Assembly: GCF_001578705.1 (NCBI RefSeq)
Contig: NZ_KQ969038.1
Span: 1-64,000, forward strand
DNA: 64,000 nucleotides
DNA from: Streptococcus oralis
GTDB lineage: Bacteria > Bacillota > Bacilli > Lactobacillales > Streptococcaceae
Direction of reading: 5' to 3'
Positions within the stretch are counted from its first letter, which is position 1. Every line of letters starts with the position of its first letter. The position numbers and the translations under genes are program-made. The notes beneath the pieces were generated by a model that ran no database searches, was not told where the DNA came from, and saw only the letters and a list, made by a program, of their open reading frames with translations. This document shows, piece by piece, positions 48,624-58,095 of the stretch.

Positions 48624-48668
48624 GAAACGATTTCTTTCTAATCTCAGCTTAAGAAATACTATCTATTC

Positions 48669-51600
48669 TTAGTCTTCTCTCTTTTTCAAAGCTACAAGTC
48701 CATAGCCACTCATCACTCCGAGAAGCCCCAGAGCTACAAGACTGGCATCTGTTTCTACTCCTGTATTTGGCAGTTGTTTGCTTGCTACTTCACCTTTGAC
48801 AGGCACTTCTGCAGTTGGAGCATTGGTACTTGGTGTAGCTGGAAGTCCCTTTTGCTCTTTAGAGAGGGTATCAGCATGAGGTTTATCTGGACTTGGCGCC
48901 ACTTCTTTTGTTCCAACTTCTGTGATTTCTGGAATAGCTTCCTTGAGAACTTCAGTTGAACGAAGGGTGCGTTTGCCTTGGACATCTACTTCTACTAGAC
49001 GACGAATTTGTCCTTCTTCTCCTTTTTGGACAAGTTGACGTTGACCTTTTAGAAGGCTTGCATTTGGTCGCTCTTGACGTTCGAAGTCCACTGTATCCTC
49101 TTCAATTTCTAGTTTCGGAATTTCTAAAACTAGGTCTTTTACTCCCCCAGCCGGTTGGTTGCTTGATAGAACTTTTGTTCCAACTTCTGTGATTTCTGGG
49201 ATAGCTTCCTTAAGAACTTCAGTTGAACGAAGGGTGCGTTTGCCTTGGGCATCTACTTCTACTAGACGACGAATTTGCCCTTCTTCTCCTTTTTGGACAA
49301 GTTGACGTTGACCTTTAAGAAGATCCACATTTTGTCTTTCTTGACGTTCAAAGGCTGTTGTTTCTGTTTCAATAACCAGTTCAGGCAATGCCTCTACTGT
49401 TGGCACCACTTCATTAGGATCCATGCTGCCAACGTGGTGACTTTCTTCTGCAGGAGCTAGTTTCTTATTCAGCTTTTCTTTCATGTCCACAAAAGCTTGT
49501 GGAGTTGGATTTTGTAGAGCTAACAAAGCTTCAGCTTGGGCAATCAACTCATCTTGAGAATCTTTTTCACGGACGGATTCGAGCAAGCCTTCCAATTCTT
49601 CTCTAGCAGTTTGATAACGTTGATTTCCATCCAAGTCCGCTCCAGCTTGTTTCAATTCATTCAAGGCTTTGTTGACTTCTTCCTGACTGGCATCATGGTT
49701 TTCAGCAACAGCTTTCGCAGCATTGAGCTTCTCTACTAACGCTTCTTGTTTGTCCTCACTTGAGAAGGTGTAGGCAAGGGTTGACTGACGGCCTTTGGCA
49801 GCAGTGATTTCTTGTTTGAGGTACTCATCATTGACAGCTGCTTTTGGAGAAACCAAAACATCAAACTCAGCGGTGTGCCCCTTGTAATGCAAGGTCAAGG
49901 TCTGACGACCAGTCTTTTGAGCATCGTAGCCTGTAATTTCAACACCTTGATCAGTAAAGCTGTGAGCCTCTTCTGTCTCATCATCATAGAGAACTCCAAA
50001 GCGACCTTCTGCAAGATCCAGTTGATCTCCAACTAGATAGTCTGTTTTTGGTTTCTGAGTAATATACAAGCCTGCTACTTCTTTTGGTTTTCCTTCATCT
50101 TGGCCAGTCACTTGTACGTTTAAATCACCAGTAACTGGAAGTCCAAGGTAGCTGACTGTGAGCTTCTGTTCCCCTTTTTGATGAGCGTCGTATCCAGATA
50201 CAGTCACACCTGAGTGGGTGAGGTTAATCAGCTCGTCGGCTTGTCCCCCTTCATATTGAACACGGAGTGTTCCGCCTCTGAGGTCGAGTTTTTCTCCCTC
50301 TTTATAAACCGCCTTCTTAGGTCCTTTTTCAAGGCTGACAGATTTAATTTTTCTTTCATCCTGTGGAATCGCTACAGCCAAAGTGTTACTGATTTCTTTG
50401 CCAGGTAGTTGGGTACGATAGTAGAGGAGATTTGGTTGCTTGTTAAAGGCTAATGGTGCTGTTACCAGGTCCCCACCAGTTTCAGTCTTCAAGGTTGCAA
50501 TTGGTGTTTGTGAATCCGCCTTGTCGTAAACGGTGATGGTTGCACCTGCCGGAACATCAGAGAAGCCTAGTTGAACTTGATGGTTTCCAAGTGAACGAGC
50601 CGCTACCTTAGCCATTGGAATATTTTGACTTTCTGTGTCCAAGGTTTCGTACATCTTCCAGTTGTAGATACGAATGGCCTTCCAAGGTGTTCCGTTATCA
50701 GATGTAATGACATGCAAACGCCAGTCTTGGGCGGTGATTGGTTTATCAAGAGTGATATCCGTAACGTGCGCTTTATTACCACGGACTTCCTTAGCTAGTT
50801 TCCACTCGCCATCAGTATCCTTGTAATAAAGATCAAAGTCCTTGGTGTTCATCAAACCATCGTTAACAGACTCACCGCCAGCTCCCGCATGATCCATCAC
50901 CCATCTAACAACACGACGTGGTTGGGTCAAGCGAATATCCACACTACCGCTCAACTGAGCTGAAGACCACTTATCTGACAAGCTAGTAATGGTACCGTTC
51001 AACATACCTTCGATACCTTCTCCACCTTCAGTATTTGGGAAAGTGCTATCAATAACAGTCGCCCCTGGAACAATATTTTCAGCCAAAGGTCTAGGAAGAC
51101 TGGTATCTTGAACAGTCATCCCCCAGTTAAAGGATGTCGTCGCAACTTCAGAGCGGAGGCCATTTTTACCAACTGCAACGACCTTCAATTCTTGAGTCGT
51201 ACCAGTCGCATTAGCAGAACGGCTAACTTTTGGCAAGTAGATAGTGGAAGCAGATGATCCTGTCAATAAACGCCAGTTATCTCCATCTTTTTCGTAAACT
51301 TCATAGAAATCGGCATCCTTGTTACCCGCAAACTGGATAACTGCTTCAGCTTCTTGGGCGTTTTTAAGTGATTGTTTCACAACAGAAAGACCCGTCGGCG
51401 CTTGTGGTGTTTGGTGATTGTCTGAAATTGTTAATTGACCTAAATTGAACTGATAATTTTTTACAGCTCCTTCATGCTCGAAGAAGAGTTTGACTGCATA
51501 GATGGTTTTACCTGCTAGTGAGCTGAGGTCAAATTCTTCATTTGTCCAATCGTCAGATCGCGTAAGTTCCTTCCATGCATTTGCATCATCAAATTTATAG

Positions 51601-53450
51601 TCTGGAGTCGTAGAGAAGGCCATATAAACTTTAGAGCCTTTTCCTCCCTTGTGGGCAACACGGAGTTTGGTTTTCTCAGTCACTTCTAGTTTAGTAGAAT
51701 ACAAATTCACATCCTGGTCTGTCTTGCCAGCTACATCACCTGAGAATTTAAGTGAGTTACCGCCATTATAAGCATCTGTAAAGTCATATTCTGCACGAAG
51801 TTTTTCACCTGTCGAAGTCTGCCACCAGCGCCATGTTGGCAAGACACCTGAAACCGAACGGTAGTTCCACTCAGAATCCTTAGAAACTTTGCCGTCAACA
51901 AACCATTTTCTACCGTGCCCTGTATTAAAAGAGGTAGTGAAGGTGCGTCCTACTGCTGGTGTACGATCAGCAACTAAATTGGCAATCCCATACCACTCTT
52001 TGTCCGCTGGTTTTTGAGCCGTTGGATCTCCTTGGTAACCTGTAAAGAAGATGTCTTCGTTCTTGTGGTAGTCTTCGCCTGTTTTTCCTAGACTGGTAAT
52101 CGTATCTGGTGCAAAGAGTCCAAGTGACAAACGCAACTTGCCTTTTTCATCTAAGAGGGCATCCCATTTGACTTTGGTCTTATAAGAACCACCTTGTTGC
52201 AATTCCAAACCGGCAAAGACATCATATTGGCTACGCTCTAGCCATTTAGCCATCTCTACTGAGTGGTCATTCTTTTCTTTGTTCCAGTTGAAGTTGGCAA
52301 AGAATTGATCTGCAGGAACCTTGTCGCCTTCTTTTTGCATGAACTGGTAGTTGTAATCACCTAGACCATCTTCGTGGTAACGACCGTATTTGTAGGTCAT
52401 GGCATCGTACCAAGCATACTTGATTGGGTGATTGACTTTAGCTGCGTATTCTTTTGTATAGAGCATGAATTGGCGCATCTTTTCACCAAGAGGTTCTACC
52501 AATTCACCCGTTGTTTCCTGGTTGATGAAATAACCATCAAATCCGTAATACTTAGCAAGATCGACAAGTTTTCGTGCAATAGGGAAGGTACCATCTGCAT
52601 CTTGTTTCAAAGCAGCGGCAAATTTCTCTTGGTCGGCAATGCTGTTTGACCAGTTGAAGAAGAGTGTTCCATAAACGGGAACTCCGTTGCGGTGACCGGC
52701 ATCAATGACATCTGGAGTTGGAACTAGACCTTCCCAGAAGACCATTGAATCCAAGTATTGCCAGTAGTCAAAGGCGTAGGCCTTGAATTCTTCTCCACCA
52801 ACAGAAGCGTGGTCTTTAGCTTTCGAGTTGGTATTTGCTAGCGCTTGAACCTTGGCTCTTCTGCTTGCTTTTTCATTAACCAACTGACCTCTGTGGCGCT
52901 TGGCAAGTTCAACTGAGGAACGGTTGATGGGATCGTCCTCACGCGCACCCGGTTCCCATTTCAGCAAATCTTCCCATGTATCAAATTTGATTTCTTTGGG
53001 CCGGAGACTCTTTTCTTCATTTTTAGGAACGTCTGCTAGACTTGGTTTATCGGCTTTCTTCTCAGCTATTTGAGGAGCTTCCTCTGATTTGACGCCTTCT
53101 TTATCAGATAATGGAGCTGTTTCTTCAACTTTTTCTGTTGGAGCTGGCTTCGCTTCTTCTTTTTCATTAACCAAATCCGTTATTGCTGGAGTGTTTTCTG
53201 AAATTGGTTGCTCAGCTACTTTATTCTCTGTTTCCGATAATTGTTTTTCGATAGCTGTGGTATCTGGATTAGTTGATTCACTAGCACTTGTCGCTTGAGC
53301 ACTCGTATTAGTAGCTGGATCAGGGACTGTAACCTGTTCGGCAAGAGCTGGGCTCGCAAATAGAGCTGAACCAATCATCAAGGAACAAGCCCCGATTGAC
53401 AACTTACGAATACTGTAACGGCAACGTTTTTCAAAAAATAGATCTTTCAT
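48669..53450 (-). CDS. Cell-wall-anchored endo-beta-N-acetylglucosaminidase (GH85, EndoD type)
   Basis: A 1593-residue enzyme that cuts the chitobiose core of N-glycans. A YSIRK signal peptide (1-37, cut after ALA) is followed by a linker, then the GH85 domain (about 215-640) with the catalytic pair in YFINQE (N310 and E312). Then come carbohydrate-binding and fibronectin-like regions, Big_3-like repeats (about 1050-1200), FIVAR-type helices, two nearly identical G5 domains (about 1375-1530) and the sortase signal LPNTG-TM-KKRED. It releases host glycans for growth together with exoglycosidases. Its promoter carries a CcpA site. Confidence 0.93.
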   Translation of the reverse strand: MKDLFFEKRCRYSIRKLSIGACSLMIGSALFASPALAEQVTVPDPATNTSAQATSASESTNPDTTAIEKQLSETENKVAEQPISENTPAITDLVNEKEEAKPAPTEKVEETAPLSDKEGVKSEEAPQIAEKKADKPSLADVPKNEEKSLRPKEIKFDTWEDLLKWEPGAREDDPINRSSVELAKRHRGQLVNEKASRRAKVQALANTNSKAKDHASVGGEEFKAYAFDYWQYLDSMVFWEGLVPTPDVIDAGHRNGVPVYGTLFFNWSNSIADQEKFAAALKQDADGTFPIARKLVDLAKYYGFDGYFINQETTGELVEPLGEKMRQFMLYTKEYAAKVNHPIKYAWYDAMTYKYGRYHEDGLGDYNYQFMQKEGDKVPADQFFANFNWNKEKNDHSVEMAKWLERSQYDVFAGLELQQGGSYKTKVKWDALLDEKGKLRLSLGLFAPDTITSLGKTGEDYHKNEDIFFTGYQGDPTAQKPADKEWYGIANLVADRTPAVGRTFTTSFNTGHGRKWFVDGKVSKDSEWNYRSVSGVLPTWRWWQTSTGEKLRAEYDFTDAYNGGNSLKFSGDVAGKTDQDVNLYSTKLEVTEKTKLRVAHKGGKGSKVYMAFSTTPDYKFDDANAWKELTRSDDWTNEEFDLSSLAGKTIYAVKLFFEHEGAVKNYQFNLGQLTISDNHQTPQAPTGLSVVKQSLKNAQEAEAVIQFAGNKDADFYEVYEKDGDNWRLLTGSSASTIYLPKVSRSANATGTTQELKVVAVGKNGLRSEVATTSFNWGMTVQDTSLPRPLAENIVPGATVIDSTFPNTEGGEGIEGMLNGTITSLSDKWSSAQLSGSVDIRLTQPRRVVRWVMDHAGAGGESVNDGLMNTKDFDLYYKDTDGEWKLAKEVRGNKAHVTDITLDKPITAQDWRLHVITSDNGTPWKAIRIYNWKMYETLDTESQNIPMAKVAARSLGNHQVQLGFSDVPAGATITVYDKADSQTPIATLKTETGGDLVTAPLAFNKQPNLLYYRTQLPGKEISNTLAVAIPQDERKIKSVSLEKGPKKAVYKEGEKLDLRGGTLRVQYEGGQADELINLTHSGVTVSGYDAHQKGEQKLTVSYLGLPVTGDLNVQVTGQDEGKPKEVAGLYITQKPKTDYLVGDQLDLAEGRFGVLYDDETEEAHSFTDQGVEITGYDAQKTGRQTLTLHYKGHTAEFDVLVSPKAAVNDEYLKQEITAAKGRQSTLAYTFSSEDKQEALVEKLNAAKAVAENHDASQEEVNKALNELKQAGADLDGNQRYQTAREELEGLLESVREKDSQDELIAQAEALLALQNPTPQAFVDMKEKLNKKLAPAEESHHVGSMDPNEVVPTVEALPELVIETETTAFERQERQNVDLLKGQRQLVQKGEEGQIRRLVEVDAQGKRTLRSTEVLKEAIPEITEVGTKVLSSNQPAGGVKDLVLEIPKLEIEEDTVDFERQERPNASLLKGQRQLVQKGEEGQIRRLVEVDVQGKRTLRSTEVLKEAIPEITEVGTKEVAPSPDKPHADTLSKEQKGLPATPSTNAPTAEVPVKGEVASKQLPNTGVETDASLVALGLLGVMSGYGLVALKKRED
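48906..49330 (-). repeat. Tandem G5-encoding repeats in the EndoD-type gene
   Basis: Two copies of a segment spaced 267 bases (89 residues) apart, nearly identical in DNA over about 150 bases; the shared protein text includes RQLVQKGEEGQIRRLVEV and EAIPEITEVGTK. They are prone to copy-number change by recombination. Confidence 0.8.
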
Positions 53451-53473
53451 CTTATCCTCCTAATAAAATATAA

Positions 53474-53487
53474 AGTAAGCGCTTCAC
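53474..53487 (-). promoter_or_regulatory. Possible second cre site in the EndoD leader
   Basis: AGTAAGCGCTTCAC is close to the cre palindrome and lies in the predicted mRNA leader, about 25-35 bases before the start codon. It is weaker than the site at 53557-53570. Confidence 0.5.
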
Positions 53488-53543
53488 TCTTTTGATAAAA
53501 AGTAACTGTTCTCAGTGCACACCACCAGAACAGGATCATCTTC

Positions 53544-53571
53544 ATTCTACCTCATGTGAAAACGTTGTCAA
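53544..53571 (-). promoter_or_regulatory. EndoD promoter overlapped by a cre (CcpA) site
   Basis: Minus-strand -35 TTGACA (53571-53566), 16-base spacer, -10 TAGAAT (53549-53544). TGAAAACGTTGTCA (53557-53570) fits the cre consensus TGWAANCGNTNWCA fully and covers the -35 and spacer, so CcpA would block polymerase when glucose is present. Confidence 0.85.
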
Positions 53572-53621
53572 TCCGTTTGATAAAAAAACTATAACTAGGA
53601 TAAAAAACAGTTTAATTTGGA

Positions 53622-53627
53622 TATAAT
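53622..53627 (+). promoter_or_regulatory. Possible promoter for the Na/Pi transporter gene
   Basis: TATAAT at 53622-53627, preceded by T-rich sequence with a TTTAAT at about 53611. A second AT-rich candidate (TAGAAT, about 53750) lies closer to the gene. The region 53572-53791 otherwise shows only A/T-rich sequence. Confidence 0.4.
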
Positions 53628-53791
53628 CCTTGCAGACATTTATACTTGAGGTAAGAACTCTATTTAAGGAAGAAATTTAAAAAAGTTAGCGATTTCTTAC
53701 TAAAATATCAAGAAAACACTTGTGGGATTTCCTATTATCCTTTAAAATAGAATAGGAGAAATTCCGCGATTATTTTTCGGAGGAAAAAGAA

Positions 53792-55423
53792 ATGTCCATT
53801 AATTGGCAGGAAATTTTATTTCACTTTTTAGGAGGTCTAGGACTGTTTTTATACAGCATTAAGACCATGGGAGACGGTTTGCAACAAGCTGCTGGAGATC
53901 GCCTTCGTTTTTACATTGACAAGTACACCAGCAATCCCTTTTTAGGCGTTCTAGTCGGAATCGTCGTGACCGCCCTGATTCAGTCAAGTACAGGAGTTAC
54001 AGTTATCACGGTTGGGCTGGTTAGCGCTAGTCTTCTAACTCTTAGACAGGCTATCGGAATTATCATGGGAGCTAATATTGGAACCACTGTTACTTCCTTT
54101 ATCATCGGTTTCAAACTGGGTGAGTATGCTTTACCCTTGATTTTCCTTGGAACCATGTTCCTCTTCTTTACAAAAAATAGAACCGCAAACAATATCGGAC
54201 GCATCCTATTTGGTGTTGGGGGAATCTTCTACGCCCTCAACCTCATCAGTGCCGGTATGAGTCCGCTTAAAGATTTACCACAATTCAAGGAATATATGGT
54301 GACCTTGGGACAAAATCCTATTTTAGGAGTAGTAGCTGGTGCGGTGATTACCGTCCTCATCCAGGCTTCCTCGGCTACAATCGGGATTTTGCAAGGCCTC
54401 TATGCAGGTGGGTTCCTTGACCTTAAAGGTTCACTACCAGTTCTTTTCGGAGATAATATCGGGACAACCCTAACAGTTATCATTGCGGCAGCTGGAGCCA
54501 ATGTCTCTGCGAAACGCGTTGCAGCAACCCACGTTACCTTTAACGTTTTAGGGACTATTCTTTGCTTAATCTTATTAGGCCCCTTTACTGCTATGATCGA
54601 GTACTTCCAGGCACTCCTTCACCTCTCACCTGAGATGACCATTGCCTTCTCTCACGGTGCCTTTAACGTAAGTAACACCATTGTACAATTTCCGTTCATC
54701 GGAGCCTTGGCCTACTTTGTAACCAAGCTCATCCCTGGTGAAGACGAGGTTGTCAAGTACGAGCCCCTTTATCTCGACGAACAACTTATCCAGCAATCTC
54801 CTTCTATCGCTCTCGGAAATGCCAAAAAAGAACTTTTACATTTGGGGAACTATGCAGCTAAAGCTTTTGACCTTTCTTATACCTATATCATCGGTTTAGA
54901 TGAAAAGGTAGCTGAAAAAGGGCACAAGACAGAGGAAGCTATCAACACCATCGATGAAAAACTCACTCGTTACCTCATCAGACTCTCAAGCGAATCCTTG
55001 AGTCAAAAGGAAAGCGAAGTCTTGACTAACATCCTTGATTCATCTCGTGATTTGGAACGGATTGGGGACCACGCAGAAGGGTTGCTCAACCTAACAGACT
55101 ACCTCCAACGCAAAAATGTTCTTTTCTCTGAAGCAGCTTTGGAGGAGTTAGCTGAGATTTATGAAGCAACAACTGCATTTATCAAAGATGCCCTTGATAG
55201 TGTGGAAAACAATGATATTGAAAAAGCTCAGAGTCTGATTGAACGCCATAAAGAAATCAACAATATGGAACGCGTTCTCAGAAAGACCCACATCAAACGC
55301 CTTAACAAGGGTGAGTGTTCTACACAAGCCGGGGTCAACTTTATCGACATCATTTCCCACTACACTCGTGTGTCTGACCATGCTATGAACCTAGCTGAAA
55401 AGGTCATCGCTGAACAGATTTAA
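53792..55423 (+). CDS. Na/Pi cotransporter family protein with PhoU-like domain
   Basis: 543 residues. The membrane part (about 1-310) has the two inverted Na/Pi repeats marked by QSSTG (64-68) and QASSA (191-195), each followed by GANIGTT or GDNIGTT. The cytoplasmic C-terminal part (about 340-540) is helical and PhoU-like (LERIGDHAEG, RVSDHAMNLAE). It is likely a sodium-coupled phosphate importer or phosphate balance protein. GGAGG lies 8 bases before the ATG. Confidence 0.92.
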   Translation: MSINWQEILFHFLGGLGLFLYSIKTMGDGLQQAAGDRLRFYIDKYTSNPFLGVLVGIVVTALIQSSTGVTVITVGLVSASLLTLRQAIGIIMGANIGTTVTSFIIGFKLGEYALPLIFLGTMFLFFTKNRTANNIGRILFGVGGIFYALNLISAGMSPLKDLPQFKEYMVTLGQNPILGVVAGAVITVLIQASSATIGILQGLYAGGFLDLKGSLPVLFGDNIGTTLTVIIAAAGANVSAKRVAATHVTFNVLGTILCLILLGPFTAMIEYFQALLHLSPEMTIAFSHGAFNVSNTIVQFPFIGALAYFVTKLIPGEDEVVKYEPLYLDEQLIQQSPSIALGNAKKELLHLGNYAAKAFDLSYTYIIGLDEKVAEKGHKTEEAINTIDEKLTRYLIRLSSESLSQKESEVLTNILDSSRDLERIGDHAEGLLNLTDYLQRKNVLFSEAALEELAEIYEATTAFIKDALDSVENNDIEKAQSLIERHKEINNMERVLRKTHIKRLNKGECSTQAGVNFIDIISHYTRVSDHAMNLAEKVIAEQI

Positions 55424-55426
55424 TAG

Positions 55427-55455
55427 GTAAGAAGCCACCTTTACTTAGGTGGTTT
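55427..55455 (+). terminator. Terminator of the Na/Pi transporter gene
   Basis: AGCCACC pairs with GGTGGTT across TTTACTTA and is followed by TTTTTT on the plus strand, just after the stop codon. Confidence 0.85.
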
Positions 55456-55489
55456 TTTCGTCTCCTCATTAAGAATTTCTTTTGGAGCA

Positions 55490-55524
55490 TAAAAAAAATA
55501 CTTTGATTCACAGTGGAATCAAAG
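55490..55524 (-). terminator. Terminator of the immunity-like gene, overlapping its stop
   Basis: A perfect 9-bp stem, CTTTGATTC (55501-55509) / GAATCAAAG (55516-55524), then a long T run on the minus strand. The stem includes the last codon and the TGA stop of the gene. Confidence 0.88.
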
Positions 55525-55815
55525 CATTTTAAAGAGTTCTCCAAACATGATAGCAGAAACTGCAGTGCCCCTGTACTTGGCCTCTTCTTTTTTGATAAAG
55601 CGCGCCAAGTTGATCAATTCAGGTGCTGGGTGTTTGGGATTAGTGAGCAATTCACGATTGACAAGTCCTGAGAGTCGGACTGCTAGTAATTGCTCATTTG
55701 TAGTAGGTAGTTTTTTAGCAGTCTCTAGGAGAGCAGCAACTAAATCTTCACTCAAGCCCTGACGAGCATGATTATAGAGTTCTCTTATAAGGCTTTCTAG
55801 GTTTGGTTCTACCAT
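55519..55815 (-). CDS. Bacteriocin immunity-like protein (enterocin A immunity type)
   Basis: A 98-residue all-helical protein. LIRELYNHARQGLSEDLVAALLETAKKL and LVNRELLTNPKHPAPELINLARFIKKEE are compatible with the four-helix EntA/PlnI immunity fold. Streptococci often have such genes without a linked bacteriocin, where they can protect from pediocin-like peptides. It is not near a bacteriocin gene here. It is 22 bases downstream of pepA and probably in its transcript. Confidence 0.65.
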   Translation of the reverse strand: MVEPNLESLIRELYNHARQGLSEDLVAALLETAKKLPTTNEQLLAVRLSGLVNRELLTNPKHPAPELINLARFIKKEEAKYRGTAVSAIMFGELFKML

Positions 55816-55837
55816 CTCCTGACCACCTCCCTTATAT

Positions 55838-56902
55838 TTAATAATTTTTAATCAAATCAACCGTTGAACGATCCAATTTTTTCACCAGAGCTTGCAAGAA
55901 GGCTTGAGCTTCAATAAAGTCATCCATAGCATAAAGTGTTTGATGTGAATGGATATAACGAGCGCAGACCCCGATGGTTGTAGATGGGACACCGCCATTT
56001 TTCAGATGAGCTGCCCCAGCGTCTGTTCCGCCTTTTCCACAGTAATATTGGTACTTGATACCTGCTTCTTCAGCCGTTGTCAAAAGGAAATCCTTCATAC
56101 CTGGGAGGAGCAAATGGCCTGGATCGTAGAAGCGAATCAAGGTTCCATCCCCAATCTTGCCTTGGCCACCATAAACATCACCAGCAGGTGAGCAGTCAAC
56201 TGCGAGGAAGACTTCTGGGTCAAACTTAGTTGTAGAAGTATGAGCGCCACGGAGACCAACTTCTTCTTGGACGTTGGAACCAAGATAGAGTTCATTTCCC
56301 AGTTTTTGGCCTGACAAAGCTTCTGCAAGCTCGCTTACCATGAGAACACCGTAGCGGTTGTCCCAAGCTTTAGAGATGATATTTTTTTCATTGGCTGTCA
56401 AGATAGCAGAGCTATCAGGGACAATGGTATCACCAGGACGGATGCCAAAACTTTCTGCTTCAGCCTTGTCCGCAAAACCACCATCAAAAACAATATCTGA
56501 AATAGCTGGCATGGTTGGTCCACCTGTTCCACGAGTCAAATGTGGAGGAACAGAACCTGAAATCACAGGGATTTCACGACCGCCACGAGTAAAGAGTTTA
56601 AAGCGTTGGCTGCTAACGACCATAGGGTTCCAGCCACCGATTTCAACCACACGGAAGGTTCCGTCTGGCTTAATCTCGCTGACCATAAAACCAACTTCAT
56701 CCATGTGAGAAGCAACTAAGACGCGTGGTGCATCCGCAACTTCTGAATGTTTAATACCGAAAACACCACCCAAGCCATCTGTCACCACTTCATCCACGTG
56801 CGGTGTCAACTTATCACGAAGATAGGCACGGACAGGTGCTTCATGACCTGAGATCGCAGCAAGTTCTGTTACTTCTTTGATTTTTGAAAATAATGTTGTC
56901 AT
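55838..56902 (-). CDS. pepA: Glutamyl aminopeptidase PepA (M42 family)
   Basis: A 354-residue co-catalytic metallopeptidase that removes N-terminal Glu or Asp from peptides. The metal ligands and catalytic residues fall in VASHMDEVGF (H66, D68), WDNRYG, QEEVGLRGA, VDCSP and the final YIHS/H region. There is no signal peptide, so it is cytosolic. GAAGGAAC lies before the ATG. Confidence 0.95.
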   Translation of the reverse strand: MTTLFSKIKEVTELAAISGHEAPVRAYLRDKLTPHVDEVVTDGLGGVFGIKHSEVADAPRVLVASHMDEVGFMVSEIKPDGTFRVVEIGGWNPMVVSSQRFKLFTRGGREIPVISGSVPPHLTRGTGGPTMPAISDIVFDGGFADKAEAESFGIRPGDTIVPDSSAILTANEKNIISKAWDNRYGVLMVSELAEALSGQKLGNELYLGSNVQEEVGLRGAHTSTTKFDPEVFLAVDCSPAGDVYGGQGKIGDGTLIRFYDPGHLLLPGMKDFLLTTAEEAGIKYQYYCGKGGTDAGAAHLKNGGVPSTTIGVCARYIHSHQTLYAMDDFIEAQAFLQALVKKLDRSTVDLIKNY

Positions 56903-57060
56903 TTCAGTTCCTTCTTTCTTTCATCCATTTTACCACTTTTTATAGGAGAAGGATAGAGGGAAAGTAGATTGTTTTTTACTCTGTTTTCCGATAAAAGAAA
57001 GGGGCAGATGTTATTTCAGGAATTTTTCTATCACTTTACATTAAATTGTCAGAACATTTA

Positions 57061-57089
57061 TTGACAGATTAAAAAAATCGTGTTACATT
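57061..57089 (+). promoter_or_regulatory. Promoter of the piu iron-uptake operon
   Basis: -35 TTGACA (57061-57066), 17-base spacer, -10 TACATT (57084-57089). TGTCA-N11-TGACA (57047-57066 region) forms an inverted repeat over the -35. In pneumococcus the orphan regulator RitR represses piu; whether it acts on this repeat cannot be told. Confidence 0.8.
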
Positions 57090-57135
57090 ATCTCCAAGGG
57101 TATTTTTATACCAAATCTACATGAAAGGACGGGGT

Positions 57136-58095
57136 ATGAAACTCTCTCATATTTTAACAGGCTTACTTCTACTCCTAGTCTTTCTCTCCATCACCATTGG
57201 AACCAGTGATTTTTCTTGGGAAAAATTCTTTGCTTTTGACCAACAGACCTGGCTTCTCTTTCAAGAGTCGCGTCTTCCAAGAACCATCAGTATTCTCCTT
57301 GCAGCCTCTAGTATGAGCATGGCAGGACTCCTCATGCAGACCATTACTCAAAATCAGTTTGCTGCTCCGAGTACAGTCGGAACGACAGAAGCCGCCAAAC
57401 TGGGAATGGTGTTGAGCCTCTTTGTCTTTCCGTCTGCTAGTCTGACCCAAAAGATGCTCTTTGCTTTTGGCTCATCCATCTTATTTACCCTCTTCTTCCT
57501 AGCCTTTATGACTATTTTTTCTGTAAAGGAAAGGTGGATGTTGCCCTTAATTGGGATCATCTATAGTGGGATTATCGGTTCTATCACAGAAGTTATCGCC
57601 TATCGTTTCAATCTGGTTCAGAGTATGACGGCCTGGACCCAGGGCTCCTTCTCCATGATTCAGACCCATCAGTATGAGTGGCTCTTCTTAGGCCTCATTA
57701 TCCTGATAGCCGTTTGGAAATTATCCCAAACCTTTACCATCATGAATCTGGGTAAGGAAACCAGTGAGAGTTTGGGGATTTCTTACTCCCTACTTGAAAA
57801 GCTGGCCCTCTTTCTAGTGGCGCTAACGACAAGTGTCACCATGATTACCGTGGGTGCCTTGCCATTTCTCGGGGTCATCGTTCCCAATCTCGTCCGCAAG
57901 CGCTATGGAGATAATCTGGGCCAAACCAAACTCATCGTCGCTCTGGTCGGCGCCAATCTGGTTCTGGCCTGCGACATCCTCTCTCGAATCTTGATTCGGC
58001 CCTATGAGCTGTCTGTCAGTCTCCTTCTAGGAATCATCGGTAGCCTCGCCTTTATCCTACTTCTATGGAGAGGGGGACGAAAAGATGCAGTTTAA
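57136..58095 (+). CDS. piuB: Iron ABC transporter permease (PiuB, FecCD family)
   Basis: A 319-residue FecCD-type membrane protein with about nine helices, including the GALPFLGVIVPNLVRKRYG stretch that contacts the ATPase. I chose the ATG at 57136 (MKLSHIL) after AAAGGACGGGG; a start at 57121 would place that site inside the gene. It pairs with PiuC to move ferric-siderophore or haem-type iron. Confidence 0.9.
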   Translation: MKLSHILTGLLLLLVFLSITIGTSDFSWEKFFAFDQQTWLLFQESRLPRTISILLAASSMSMAGLLMQTITQNQFAAPSTVGTTEAAKLGMVLSLFVFPSASLTQKMLFAFGSSILFTLFFLAFMTIFSVKERWMLPLIGIIYSGIIGSITEVIAYRFNLVQSMTAWTQGSFSMIQTHQYEWLFLGLIILIAVWKLSQTFTIMNLGKETSESLGISYSLLEKLALFLVALTTSVTMITVGALPFLGVIVPNLVRKRYGDNLGQTKLIVALVGANLVLACDILSRILIRPYELSVSLLLGIIGSLAFILLLWRGGRKDAV

